From NCBI RefSeq assembly GCF_000376565.1, contig NZ_BARG01000089.1, positions 30,197 through 94,196 of the forward strand: a stretch of DNA of 64,000 nt, in the 5' to 3' direction. Origin of the DNA: Streptomyces hokutonensis (GTDB lineage Bacteria; Actinomycetota; Actinomycetes; Streptomycetales; Streptomycetaceae). Position numbers and translations under genes: made by a program. Below the pieces are notes generated by a model. The model was given only the letters and a program-made list of their open reading frames with translations. It had not been told where the DNA came from and searched no databases. This document shows, piece by piece, positions 52,768 through 61,650 of this stretch. The first letter of the stretch is position 1, and each line of letters begins with the position of its first letter.

Positions 52768-53223
52768 CTACGACTCTTCGGGCAGCTCTCCGACCCGGTT
52801 CTCCCACTTCGTGGAGAGCACGATGGTCGTACGCGTACGGGACACGCCCTTGGTCCCGGACAGCCGCCGGATGGTCTTCTCCAGGCCGTCCACGTCCGGT
52901 GCCCGCACCTTGAGCATGAACGAGTCCTCGCCCGCGATGAACCAGCAGTCCTCGATCTCGCTGAGGTCCTTCAGCCGGGCCGCCACGTCCTCGTGGTCGG
53001 CGGCGTCCGAGAGGGAGATGCCGATCAGGGCGATCACGCCGAGGCCGAGGGAGGCCGAGTCGACGGTCGCGCGGTAGCCGGTGATGACACCGGCCGCCTC
53101 CAGCCGGTTGATGCGGTCGGTGACGCTGGGTCCCGACAGGCCGACGAGGCGCCCCAGCTCCGCGTAGGAGGCCCGGCCGTTCTCTCTCAGGGCCTGGATG
53201 AGCTGCCTGTCCACCGCGTCCAT
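52768..53223 (-). CDS. Lrp/AsnC-family regulator
   Basis: 151 aa, complete. N-terminal HTH (DAVDRQLIQALRENGRASY, then LVGLSGPSVTDRINRLEAAG) and C-terminal RAM effector domain. Amino-acid-responsive regulator; target unknown, perhaps the adjacent mqnE. 41 nt before mqnE, same strand. Confidence 0.9.
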   Translation of the reverse strand: MDAVDRQLIQALRENGRASYAELGRLVGLSGPSVTDRINRLEAAGVITGYRATVDSASLGLGVIALIGISLSDAADHEDVAARLKDLSEIEDCWFIAGEDSFMLKVRAPDVDGLEKTIRRLSGTKGVSRTRTTIVLSTKWENRVGELPEES

Positions 53224-53270
53224 GCGATCGATTGCCTTCCGGTGATGAGGATGAATACGTGGGTGCCGTA

Positions 53271-53306
53271 CGTCAGTTGTCGGTGGTGCGTCAGTTGTCG
53301 GTGGTG
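53271..53306 (-). repeat. 18-bp perfect tandem repeat at the ubiX stop codon
   Basis: CGTCAGTTGTCGGTGGTG occurs twice in a row (53271-53288, 53289-53306). In the ubiX frame each copy encodes the end TTDN-stop, so the first copy met ends the protein and the second is untranslated. Confidence 0.92.
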
Positions 53307-53983
53307 CGGGAACCCCCGAGGTCGCCCTTCCACCGGCGGTACAGATCGTGCTCGACGCCCGCCGCGTCCAGGACCCGCCCGGCGACGAAGTCCACCAGGT
53401 CCTGGATGCGGGTGGCGCCGGCGTAGAAACCGGGCGAGGCCGGCACCACGGCCGCGCCCAGGTCGTCCAGGGTCACCAGGTGCCGCAGCGTCTGCCCGTT
53501 CAACGGCGTCTCGCGTACGGCGACCACCAGCCGGCGCCGCTCCTTGAGGGTCACGCTCGCCGCGCGCTGCAACAGGTCCTTGCTCAGCCCGAGGGCGACC
53601 CCGGCGACACAGGCGGTCGACGCGGGCACGATCAGCATCCCCTTCGCGGGGTACGACCCCGAGGACGGCCCCGCCGCGAGGTCGCCCGCGCTCCAGTGCC
53701 GTACGGCGTCGGTGTCGATGGCGTGCTGGAAGGTGCCGGGCTTGCCGTCGGCGCCGCGGGCCAGCCATTCGCGCAGGTCGTCCTGCCAGTGCGCGTCCCT
53801 GAAGGAGATCCCCGTCTCGTCGAGGAGGGTGAGCCGGGACGCCCGGGACACGACGAGGTCGACACTCTCGCCCGCGTCGAGCAGCCCGCGCAGCACCGCA
53901 GCCGCGTATGGGGTGCCGGAAGCGCCGGACACCCCTACGATCCAAGGCGTACGCGGCGTCTCTCCTGGCTTGACTGGGTTCAC
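53291..53983 (-). CDS. ubiX: UbiX-type flavin prenyltransferase
   Basis: 230 aa from GTG 53983. Makes the prenylated FMN cofactor needed by UbiD decarboxylases. Motifs: IVGVSGASGTPYAAAVLRGL (FMN loop), VPASTACVAGVALGLSKDLLQRA, and RRLVVAVRETPLNGQTLRHL with the conserved Arg/Glu. The partner decarboxylase is at 55801-57252. The frame stays open far upstream into the divergent rhomboid gene, so the start is set by homology; a weak ribosome site makes it less than certain. Confidence 0.9.
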   Translation of the reverse strand: MNPVKPGETPRTPWIVGVSGASGTPYAAAVLRGLLDAGESVDLVVSRASRLTLLDETGISFRDAHWQDDLREWLARGADGKPGTFQHAIDTDAVRHWSAGDLAAGPSSGSYPAKGMLIVPASTACVAGVALGLSKDLLQRAASVTLKERRRLVVAVRETPLNGQTLRHLVTLDDLGAAVVPASPGFYAGATRIQDLVDFVAGRVLDAAGVEHDLYRRWKGDLGGSRTTDN

Positions 53984-54074
53984 GGGACCGAGCCTAGCTG
54001 GCGTCGCGGAACGGGAACCGGTCAAGGGTGCCGGGGCGTTCTTCTGTGTGGACGAGTGGACCGTGGGGGGTGCC

Positions 54075-54686
54075 ATGTCCGGTACGGAGTTGCAGTGGTC
54101 GCGGGGCGACCGCGCGAAGGCCGCGGCCAAGCTGATGGTGGGCTGGGTCGCGCTGTTGTGGCTGCTCGAAGTGGTGGACGTGGTGTCCGGCCACGCGCTC
54201 GACAGCCTCGGGATCGTGCCGCGCGAGCCGTCCCAGCTGATCGACATCGTGCCGGCCGCGTTCATCCACTTCGGCTTCGCCCATGTGGCGGCGAACAGTG
54301 TGCCGCTGCTGGTGTTCGGCTTCCTGGCGGCGCTGGGCGGCATCCGTCGCTTCGCCATGGTCTGCGCGCTGATCATCGTGGCGGACGGTCTCGGCGTCTG
54401 GCTCATATCCCCGGCGCACACCAACACGGCGGGCGCCTCCGGCCTGATCTTCGGCCTCTTCGGCTTCCTGCTGGTCACCGGCTTCGTCGAGCGCCGCCCG
54501 CTGGGCATAGCCGTCGGCCTGCTCATCGGCGTGGTCTGGGGCACGTCGATGCTGCTCGGGCTCGCGCCCACACAGTCGGGCGTCAGCTGGCAGGCGCACC
54601 TGATCGGGCTGGCGGCGGGGGTGGGGGCGGCGTTCGCGTTCCGGCGGCGGCCCATCGCCAGGGAGCGCGGCGCACTGAGCGTGTAG
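54075..54686 (+). CDS. Rhomboid-family intramembrane serine protease
   Basis: 203 aa, six membrane helices. Catalytic dyad visible: Ser in TAGASGLIFG (S122) and His in SWQAHLIGLA (H175); FIHFGFAHVAANS matches the second helix with its His/Asn. Cleaves membrane proteins within the lipid bilayer; substrate unknown. ATG at 54075. Divergent from ubiX, convergent with ubiA. The 215 nt after it (54687-54901) hold no gene I can support. Confidence 0.88.
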   Translation: MSGTELQWSRGDRAKAAAKLMVGWVALLWLLEVVDVVSGHALDSLGIVPREPSQLIDIVPAAFIHFGFAHVAANSVPLLVFGFLAALGGIRRFAMVCALIIVADGLGVWLISPAHTNTAGASGLIFGLFGFLLVTGFVERRPLGIAVGLLIGVVWGTSMLLGLAPTQSGVSWQAHLIGLAAGVGAAFAFRRRPIARERGALSV

Positions 54687-54901
54687 GCAGCTGCGTGCCG
54701 ACGGCGTAGGGGACCGCGCGCCGACCGCGCGGAGAACTCTCGCACCGGCCACGCGAGGCGCCGCTGAACCGATCGCGGAGGCAGCCGTCGCGCTGACCGT
54801 GCGGGGCCGCCGCCGCACTCCGGCCGGACTTCGCGTTCCGGCGCCGCAGCACCAACCGGCGGCGCGGCACGCTGACCGCGCAGACCCGTCCGGGCCCGCG
54901 C

Positions 54902-55804
54902 TCAGACAGTCAGCCCGCGCACCAGCAGATCCAGCAGCGCGCACACGAACAGGGCAATCCCGATGAACCCGTTGACGCTGAAGAACGCCCTGTTCAACCG
55001 CGAAAGATCATGCGGCCGGACAATCGAGTGCTCGTAGACGAACGCGCCCGCGACGATCAGCAGGCCGAACCAGAAGAAGGCGCCCGCGCCGGTCGCCGCT
55101 CCGTACCAGGCGAGGAGGGCCGTGGTGACGGTGTGGCAGACGCGCGCGCCCCAGATGGACGCCGGGATGCCGAAGCGGGCCGGGACCGACATGACGCCGA
55201 TCTCGCGGTCGGTCTCGATGTCCTGGCAGGCGTAGATCAGGTCGAAGCCGCCGATCCAGATGCCGACGGCGAGACCGAGGATCACCGCGTCCCAGGACCA
55301 CTCGCCGGTGATCGCCAGCCAGCCGCCGACCGGGCCCATCGCCTGGGCGAGACCGAGGATGGCCTGCGGGAAGTTCGTGAACCGCTTGCCGTACGGGTAG
55401 ATCACCATCGGGATCACCGCGATGGGAGCCAGTGCCAGACAGAGGGGATTCAGCAGGGCCGCCGAACCCAGGAACACGACCAGCGCGACGAGCGCGCCCG
55501 TCCACGCGTGCTTGACCGTCATCGCGCCGGTCACCAGCTCGCGGTGCGCGGTGCGCGGGTTACGGGCGTCGATCTCCCGGTCGATGATCCGGTTCACCGC
55601 CATCGCGAACGTCCGCAGGCCCACCATGCAGATGGTGACCAGCAGCAACCGCCCCCAGTGGATGTTCTTGTCCCACTGGAACATCGCGGTCAGCGCCGCG
55701 ATGTAGGCGAAGGGCAGGGCGAAGACGGAGTGCTCGATCATGACGAGGCGTAGGAACGCCTTGGTGCGCCCCGGCTGCGGGATCGCGGCTGACGCGCTGC
55801 TCAC
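54902..55804 (-). CDS. mqnP: UbiA-type prenyltransferase of menaquinone synthesis
   Basis: 300 aa, about eight membrane helices. Adds the polyprenyl tail to the dihydroxynaphthoate-type acceptor. Both Asp-rich motifs are present: NRIIDREIDARNPRT and YACQDIETDREIGV. GTG at 55804 overlaps the ubiD stop (GTGA), tying it to the same operon. The futalosine-pathway name mqnP is used because of the mqn context; generic homologues are called ubiA. Confidence 0.9.
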   Translation of the reverse strand: MSSASAAIPQPGRTKAFLRLVMIEHSVFALPFAYIAALTAMFQWDKNIHWGRLLLVTICMVGLRTFAMAVNRIIDREIDARNPRTAHRELVTGAMTVKHAWTGALVALVVFLGSAALLNPLCLALAPIAVIPMVIYPYGKRFTNFPQAILGLAQAMGPVGGWLAITGEWSWDAVILGLAVGIWIGGFDLIYACQDIETDREIGVMSVPARFGIPASIWGARVCHTVTTALLAWYGAATGAGAFFWFGLLIVAGAFVYEHSIVRPHDLSRLNRAFFSVNGFIGIALFVCALLDLLVRGLTV

Positions 55805-57252
55805 AGGCCGTACTCCTTCCACCGGCGGTCGACCTTCGCCGCCGTCTCCGGGTCGGACAGCACCATCTCGGGCCAGCCGCCGTCCCGCGTGTAGCCCTCC
55901 TCGGGCCACTTCCTCGTCGCGTCGATCCCCGCCTTGCCGCCCCAGAACTGCTGGTAGGAGGCATGGTCGAGATGATCGACGGGTCCTTCCACGACCGAGA
56001 GGTCACGGGCGTAGTCCGTGTTGCCCAGCGCCCGCCACGCGACCTCGTGCAGATCGTGGACGTCGCAGTCGGCGTCGACGACCACGATCAGCTTGGTCAG
56101 GGACATCATGTGCGCACCCCAGACCGCGTGCATCACCTTCTGGGCGTGCTTCGGGTACTTCTTGTCGATGGAGACGATCGCGCAGTTGTGGAATCCGCCC
56201 GCTTCGGGCAGGTGGTAGTCCACGATGTCCGGCACGATGATCTTCAGCAGCGGCAGGAAGAACCGCTCCGTCGCCCGTCCCAGCGGTCCGTCCTCCGTCG
56301 GAGGCCGCCCTACGACGATCGACTGAAGCAACGGCCGCTTCCGCATCGTGACGCAGTCGATGGTGAGGGCCGGGAAGGGCTCCTGCGGCGTGTAGAAACC
56401 GGTGTGGTCCCCGAACGGCCCCTCCGGCAGCATCTCGCCGGGCTCCAGCCACCCTTCGATGACGACCTCGGCCTGCGCCGGCACCTGCAACGGCACGGTC
56501 TTGCAGTCGACCATCTCGATCCGCTTACCCGCGATGAACCCGGCGAACAGGTACTCGTCGATGTCCCCGGGAAGCGGCGCGGTGGAGGCGTAGGTCACGG
56601 CCGGCGGACACCCGAAGGCGATCGCGACCGGCAGCCGCTCGCCCCGCCGCGCGGCGACCTGGTAGTGGTTCCGGCTGTCCTTGTGGATCTGCCAGTGCAT
56701 GCCGATGGTGCGCTTGTCGTGCCGCTGGAGCCGGTAGAGCCCGAGATTGCGGATCCCGCTCTCCGGGTCCTTGGTGTGCGTGAGCCCCAGATTGAAGAAG
56801 GACCCGCCGTCCTGCGGCCAGGTGAACAGCGCGGGCAGCGCGTCGAGATCGACGTCGTCCCCTTGGAGGACGACCTCCTGCACGGGCGCGTCCTTGACCT
56901 TCTTCGGCGGTACGTGCGTCATCGCACCGAGCTTCCCGAAGGCGTCCCGCACCCCCACGAACCCCTGGGGCAGCTCGGGCCGCAGCAGCCCGCCGATCTT
57001 GTCGGAGATGTCGCCGTACGACTTCAGCCCGAGTGCCTTCAGCAGCCGCCGGTCGGTCCCGAAGACGTTCATGGCGAGGGGCATGCTCGATCCGCGGACG
57101 TTCTCGAAGAGAAGCGCGGGCCCACCGGCCTTCTGGACCCGGTCGACGATCTCCCCGACCTCCAGATACGGGTCCACCTCGGCCTTGATGCGCTTGAGGT
57201 CTCCCTCGCGCTCCAGTGCCCTGAGCAGGGAGCGAAGATCGTCGTAAGCCAT
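55801..57252 (-). CDS. ubiD: UbiD-family decarboxylase of menaquinone synthesis
   Basis: 483 aa, full length. Prenylated-FMN-dependent decarboxylase; in the futalosine route it removes the carboxyl group of the naphthoate precursor (MqnL role). Signatures: LRALEREGDLKRI at the start, DPESGIRNLGLYRLQRHDKR, and PEGPFGDHTGFYTPQEPFP with the catalytic Glu. Its cofactor enzyme UbiX is 1.8 kb away. ATG at 57252 and overlap with the mqnP start. Confidence 0.93.
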   Translation of the reverse strand: MAYDDLRSLLRALEREGDLKRIKAEVDPYLEVGEIVDRVQKAGGPALLFENVRGSSMPLAMNVFGTDRRLLKALGLKSYGDISDKIGGLLRPELPQGFVGVRDAFGKLGAMTHVPPKKVKDAPVQEVVLQGDDVDLDALPALFTWPQDGGSFFNLGLTHTKDPESGIRNLGLYRLQRHDKRTIGMHWQIHKDSRNHYQVAARRGERLPVAIAFGCPPAVTYASTAPLPGDIDEYLFAGFIAGKRIEMVDCKTVPLQVPAQAEVVIEGWLEPGEMLPEGPFGDHTGFYTPQEPFPALTIDCVTMRKRPLLQSIVVGRPPTEDGPLGRATERFFLPLLKIIVPDIVDYHLPEAGGFHNCAIVSIDKKYPKHAQKVMHAVWGAHMMSLTKLIVVVDADCDVHDLHEVAWRALGNTDYARDLSVVEGPVDHLDHASYQQFWGGKAGIDATRKWPEEGYTRDGGWPEMVLSDPETAAKVDRRWKEYGL

Positions 57253-57328
57253 GTGTCCAAGTATCGGCCACCCGCTAACCTGACCCCGTCACCGGGGCCG
57301 TCCCACCACTCAGGAGAATCTCGCCGCC

Positions 57329-57628
57329 ATGCTCAGGTATCTGCCCTTCCTGCTGGTCCTGGCCCTGTGGATCTACGCCTTCGTGGACTGCCTGAACACA
57401 CCCGAGGAGGATGTGCGGGGCATGCCGAAGCTGGCGTGGGTGTTCGTGATCCTGCTCTTCGGCGAGGTCCTGGTCGGTCCGGTCGCGTGGCTGATCGCGG
57501 GCCGGGCGCGGCGGAACCCGGACGGGGCGACGGCCGCGGAGGGCCGGTGGGTCGCGCCGGACGACAACCCCGAGTTCCTGAAGTCCCTGAACAAGGACGA
57601 CCCGAAGCCGGACCCGAAGACCGAGTAG
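57329..57628 (+). CDS. PLDc_N-domain small membrane protein
   Basis: 99 aa. Two hydrophobic segments (FLLVLALWIYAFVDCL, VFVILLFGEVLVGPVAWLI), typical of the phospholipase D-nuclease N-terminal domain found alone in actinobacteria, then an acidic/basic polar tail. CAGGAGAA upstream of the ATG. Divergent from ubiD. No catalytic domain; role unknown. Confidence 0.75.
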   Translation: MLRYLPFLLVLALWIYAFVDCLNTPEEDVRGMPKLAWVFVILLFGEVLVGPVAWLIAGRARRNPDGATAAEGRWVAPDDNPEFLKSLNKDDPKPDPKTE

Positions 57629-57724
57629 ACCGAGCAGTACGTGCAGGTTGTACGCCGGTGAGCGGCCCGGTACGGACAATGCGCCTCTGGGCCCGGACCG
57701 GCAGGAACCGGACACTTACCTCGC

Positions 57725-59152
57725 ATGACGACTGCTCCCGCCGACTCAACCGGCACCCTCGCCCCCGAATACGGTGACAAGGTCATCGCCGTCGAGACGG
57801 CCGGTGCCGAGCCCATCCCCGACACGGAACGCCACGGCAGCCCGCTCCAGCTGCTCTGGACCTGGGCCTCCCCGAACATCGAGTTCGCGACCGTCTACAT
57901 CGGTGTGATCTCGGTCCTCTTCTTCGGCCTGAGCTTCTGGCAGGCGACCGCCGCGATCGTCCTGGGCACCGGCCTCGGCGCGATCACCCAGGGCTTCCTC
58001 TCCCTGGACGGCCCGCGCTTCGGCGTCCCGCAGATGGTGATCGGCCGCTTCTCCTTCGGCTTCCGCGGCAACATCCTCCCGTCGGCGGCCAACGGCCTTG
58101 TCGCGGGCGTCGGTTGGTTCGCGGTGAACAGCGTGAGCGCGGCCTTCGCACTGAACACACTGACGGGTCTACGTCCCCTGCCGTCGCTGTTGCTGGTGGT
58201 CGTGGCCGAGATCCTGATCGGCTTCATCGGCCACAACTTCGTGCACACCTTCGAGAAGTACGCGTTCCCGGCACTCGCGGTGATCTTCCTGCTGGCCGGC
58301 GTGTGGACCTTCAAGGACGCGCACCTCGGCGGGGGCGGCACGGGCGGCGGCGTGGGCGGCTTCCTGCTCGCGTTCAGCGCGGCCTGGGGCTACGCGGCGG
58401 GCTGGAACCCGTACGCCACGGACTACTCGCGCTATCTCCCCCGTACGGCGAACAAGTTCAAGACCATCCTCTACCCGGCGGTCGGCCTGTTCGTGTCGGT
58501 CACGATCGTCGCCGTCATGGGCGCGGCCTCGGCAACGCTCGTCGCCCCCAAGGACGCCACCCCGACGGCCGCCTTCACCGGCCATCTCCCCGGCTGGCTG
58601 GGCGACTTGGTGCTGATCGCGATCATCCTCGGCGCGGTCTCGGCGAACGCCCTGAACGTCTACTCCGGCGCGATCTCCCTCACCGCGCTGGGCCTGAAGC
58701 TCCCCGCGTGGCTCAATCGCAGTGTCCTGGTGGTGGTCTCGGGCGTGGCCGGTACGGCGGCGGCGTGGGCGTCGCTGTCCGACGCGGGCTCGGCGTACGA
58801 GGCGTTCCTGCTGGTCATCGCGTACTGGGTGGCACCCTGGCTGGGCGTGGTCCTGGTGGAGCGCTGGTTCCAGTCCCGTACGCCCACCGAGGAACTGGCT
58901 CCCCGCCTCACCGACCCCACCTTCACCAACTGGCCCGGCCTGGCAGCCCTGTTGATCGGCATCGCGGTCTCGGTCCCGCTCTTCTCCAACCAGGAGGACT
59001 ACGTCGGCTACGTCCCGAAGCACTGGCCGTCGTTCGGCGACAGTACGCCGATCGTGGGGTTCGTGCTGAGCGCGGTGCTGTATGCGGTGCTGCGGTCGGC
59101 ACTGGGAACGAAGGGGCGGGTTCAGGCTCAACCGGTCAGGGCCGACGCCTGA
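57725..59152 (+). CDS. NCS1-family nucleobase/cytosine permease
   Basis: 475 aa, about twelve helices. Family features: WASPNIEFATVYIGV (helix 1), RFGVPQMVIGRFSFGFRGN, GWNPYATDYSRYLPR and the helix 8-10 region. Probably a proton- or sodium-coupled importer of cytosine, purines, allantoin or hydantoins; the substrate is not decidable. Its end overlaps the convergent gene by 25 nt. Confidence 0.85.
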   Translation: MTTAPADSTGTLAPEYGDKVIAVETAGAEPIPDTERHGSPLQLLWTWASPNIEFATVYIGVISVLFFGLSFWQATAAIVLGTGLGAITQGFLSLDGPRFGVPQMVIGRFSFGFRGNILPSAANGLVAGVGWFAVNSVSAAFALNTLTGLRPLPSLLLVVVAEILIGFIGHNFVHTFEKYAFPALAVIFLLAGVWTFKDAHLGGGGTGGGVGGFLLAFSAAWGYAAGWNPYATDYSRYLPRTANKFKTILYPAVGLFVSVTIVAVMGAASATLVAPKDATPTAAFTGHLPGWLGDLVLIAIILGAVSANALNVYSGAISLTALGLKLPAWLNRSVLVVVSGVAGTAAAWASLSDAGSAYEAFLLVIAYWVAPWLGVVLVERWFQSRTPTEELAPRLTDPTFTNWPGLAALLIGIAVSVPLFSNQEDYVGYVPKHWPSFGDSTPIVGFVLSAVLYAVLRSALGTKGRVQAQPVRADA

Positions 59153-59784
59153 TCCACGTGCTCGACCCTGATGTACCGGCCGTTCTCCGCGCCGTAGGCC
59201 TTCTCGACGATCGGTCGTGCCGTGTCGGGGTCGTCGACCCCGACCCGCACGAACCCCCGCTCGTCCACGCCGACTTCGCGCATCTGGAAGGTGCCGTCCC
59301 AGCGCCTCATGTCGTCGCCGACGCGCTCGGCCAGCGCGTCGAGCGTCTTCCGGTCGACGTCGGCGTCGCGCAGCCGCACGGTCACGCCCTTCACGACGGA
59401 CCCGCAGACCTCGTCGTCGAAGGCGGCCGAGGGCACGCGCCACACGTCCAGGCTCCTGCTGTCCTCGTCGAGGGCGAGGCCGGTGTACACGGAGGCGTAG
59501 CGGTGGGCGTGGGCGAGCTTGTCGATGCGGGCGACGACGCGTTCGAGGGGTTCGAGGGGGGAGTCGTCGTCGTAGGCGTGGGGGAGGCTGTCGACGGGGC
59601 GGGTGCCGACGCACTCGCGATCGACGCCGGCGCCGGTGACGGCCTTCGGCCGGGCGCCGCTCACGGTCCTGTCGTCGGCACCCATATTCATGAGCCCGCG
59701 CACGGCCAGAGCGGCCAGGACCGCCACAGCGACGATCGCGACGACCACGAAGGTCCACAGGTACTTCTTCAGATGCTTCTTCAC
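59128..59784 (-). CDS. Membrane-anchored hypothetical protein
   Basis: 218 aa from GTG 59784 (GGAGGGGG 8 nt upstream). Basic start VKKHLKKYLW, one membrane helix (TFVVVAIVAVAVLAALAVRGL), and an extracellular domain of ~180 residues with two Cys (ECVGTRP, VCGSVV). Pfam family not recognised; the end region (ERGFVRVGVDDPDTARPIV) is reminiscent of the small secreted domains seen in Streptomyces lineage-specific proteins. The frame is open beyond the start on the minus strand, but no good ribosome site is there. Confidence 0.7.
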   Translation of the reverse strand: MKKHLKKYLWTFVVVAIVAVAVLAALAVRGLMNMGADDRTVSGARPKAVTGAGVDRECVGTRPVDSLPHAYDDDSPLEPLERVVARIDKLAHAHRYASVYTGLALDEDSRSLDVWRVPSAAFDDEVCGSVVKGVTVRLRDADVDRKTLDALAERVGDDMRRWDGTFQMREVGVDERGFVRVGVDDPDTARPIVEKAYGAENGRYIRVEHVDQASALTG

Positions 59785-59896
59785 GCCGAATCCCCCTCCT
59801 ACGCCTGACCCGACACTGTGACGCGGCGGGAGCCGGAGGCGTTCGGAGCCCACCGTCGGGGCAGCCTGATGAAAAGGCAACCCGGGGGGGTGCACA

Positions 59897-61630
59897 GTGG
59901 CTCGTGCAGTGGGGATCGACCTTGGTACGACGCATTCCACGGTCAGTGTCGTCGAGGGCGGTGAGCCCACCGTCATCAGCAACGCGGAGGGCGCCAGGAC
60001 CACACCGTCCGTCGTCGCCTTCACGAAGGACGGCGAGGTGCTGGTCGGCGAGTCGGCCAGGCGGCAGGCCGTGACCAACGCGGACCGCACCATCAGTTCG
60101 GTCAAGCGTCACATGGGCACCGATTGGACGATCGAGCTCGACGGGAAGACCTTCAACCCGCAGCAGATCAGCGCGTTCGTCCTGCAGAAGCTGAAACGGG
60201 ACGCCGAGGCCTACCTGCGCGAGACGGTCACCGACGCCGTGATCACCGTCCCGGCGTACTTCGGCGACTCCGAGCGGCAGGCCACCAAGGAGGCCGGCGA
60301 GATCGCGGGGCTGAACGTCCTGCGCATCATCAGCGAGCCGACCGCCGCCGCTCTCGCCTACGGGGTGGACAAGGACGACGAGACAGTCGTGGTCATCCAC
60401 TTCGGGGGCGGCACCTTCGACGTGTCGCTGCTGGAGATCGACGGCGGCGTGGTGGAGGTGAAGGCCACCAGCGGCGACAACCGGCTCGGCGGTGACGACT
60501 GGGACCAGCGCGTCGTCGACCACCTGGTCGAGCAGTTCACAGTCGGCCACCGCTTCCGCCTCACCGACGACGGGGCCGCGCTACGGCGCCTGCGCGAGGC
60601 CGCGGAGAAGGCTAAGACCGAGCTGTCCTCGACCACCGAGACCACGATCGTGCTGCCCTACCTCACGACCTCCTACGCCAAGGGACCGCTGCACCTGGAG
60701 GAGAGGCTCACCCGAGACATGTTCCAGCAGCTGACGGCCGACCTCCTGGAACGCTGCAAGGCGCCGTTCCACAACGTCCTCAAGGACGCGGGCATCCCCC
60801 TCAAGGACATCGACCATGTCGTCCTCGTCGGCGGCTCCACCCGGATGCCCGCCGTCATCGAGCTGATCGACGAACTGACCGGGGGCAAGGAACGCCGACG
60901 CGTCCGTTCGGACGACCCGGTCGCCGCCGGTGCCGCACTCCAGGCGGCCATCCTCAAGCACGAGACCCGGGACCTCATGCTGCTCGACGTCACCCCGATG
61001 TCCTTAGGCATCGAGACCAAGGGCGGCATCATGAGCAAGCTCATCGAGCGCAACACCACGATCCCGACCAAGCGCTCCGAGATCTTCACGACGGCACGGG
61101 ACAGCCAGGCGGAGTTAAGTATCGAGGTCTTCCAGGGCGAGCGCGCGATCACCGCGTACAACAAGAAGCTCGGCACAGTCGAGTTGACCGGTCTGCCTCC
61201 GGCGAAGAGCGGCGACCCGCAGATCGAGATCGCCTTCGACATCGACGCCAACGGCATCCTGGGCGTCTCCGCCAAGGACCTCGGCAGTGGCATGGAGCGG
61301 CGCGTGGTGGTCACCGGCCGCTCCGCACTGCCCAGGGCCGACCTGGCGCGCATGACGCGTGAGGCCGAGCGGTACGCGGAGCGGGAGCGTCTGCGCCGCG
61401 AGGTCGCCGAGGCGCGTGACCAGGGCGAGCGGCTCATCAACTCCACCGAGAAGTCCCTCAAGGATCGCGGGGACCACGGGGACACGGTGCCGACCGACAT
61501 CAGGACCGAGATCGAGTCCACGGTCGGCGAGCTCAAGGAAGCCCTGAAGGGCTCGGACGCCGCGGCCGTCCGCGAGGCCACCGAGAGGGCCGCCGCTGTC
61601 ATCGGGGCGTTACTGGACCGGCTGCCCTAA
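59897..61630 (+). CDS. Divergent Hsp70/DnaK paralogue
   Basis: 577 aa, shorter than a classical DnaK (about 620 in streptomycetes). Nucleotide-binding domain 1-360: VGIDLGTTHS phosphate loop, SVKRHMG (K70), YFGDSERQATKEAG, SEPTAAALAYGVDK, and VLVGGSTRMPAV. The phosphate-2 motif reads IHFGGGTFD instead of DLGGGTFD, so the catalytic Asp is His168. Substrate-binding domain 365-480 (DVTPMSLGIETKGGIMSKLI, NTTIPTKRSEIFTT) and a short lid; no GG-rich tail. GTG start. No HAIR or CIRCE box, and no grpE/dnaJ beside it, so this is not the main chaperone operon. ATPase activity may be weak. Confidence 0.88.
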   Translation: MARAVGIDLGTTHSTVSVVEGGEPTVISNAEGARTTPSVVAFTKDGEVLVGESARRQAVTNADRTISSVKRHMGTDWTIELDGKTFNPQQISAFVLQKLKRDAEAYLRETVTDAVITVPAYFGDSERQATKEAGEIAGLNVLRIISEPTAAALAYGVDKDDETVVVIHFGGGTFDVSLLEIDGGVVEVKATSGDNRLGGDDWDQRVVDHLVEQFTVGHRFRLTDDGAALRRLREAAEKAKTELSSTTETTIVLPYLTTSYAKGPLHLEERLTRDMFQQLTADLLERCKAPFHNVLKDAGIPLKDIDHVVLVGGSTRMPAVIELIDELTGGKERRRVRSDDPVAAGAALQAAILKHETRDLMLLDVTPMSLGIETKGGIMSKLIERNTTIPTKRSEIFTTARDSQAELSIEVFQGERAITAYNKKLGTVELTGLPPAKSGDPQIEIAFDIDANGILGVSAKDLGSGMERRVVVTGRSALPRADLARMTREAERYAERERLRREVAEARDQGERLINSTEKSLKDRGDHGDTVPTDIRTEIESTVGELKEALKGSDAAAVREATERAAAVIGALLDRLP

Positions 61631-61650
61631 GCATCACGGACGCGGAACGG

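Noticed and set aside
59785..59896. HAIR or CIRCE heat-shock operator before the DnaK paralogue
   Set aside because: Neither CTTGAGT-N7-ACTCAAG nor TTAGCACTC-N9-GAGTGCTAA is present.
58169..60550. 793-codon minus-strand frame across the permease, membrane protein and DnaK genes
   Set aside because: Crosses three well-supported genes in other frames; low-complexity translation.
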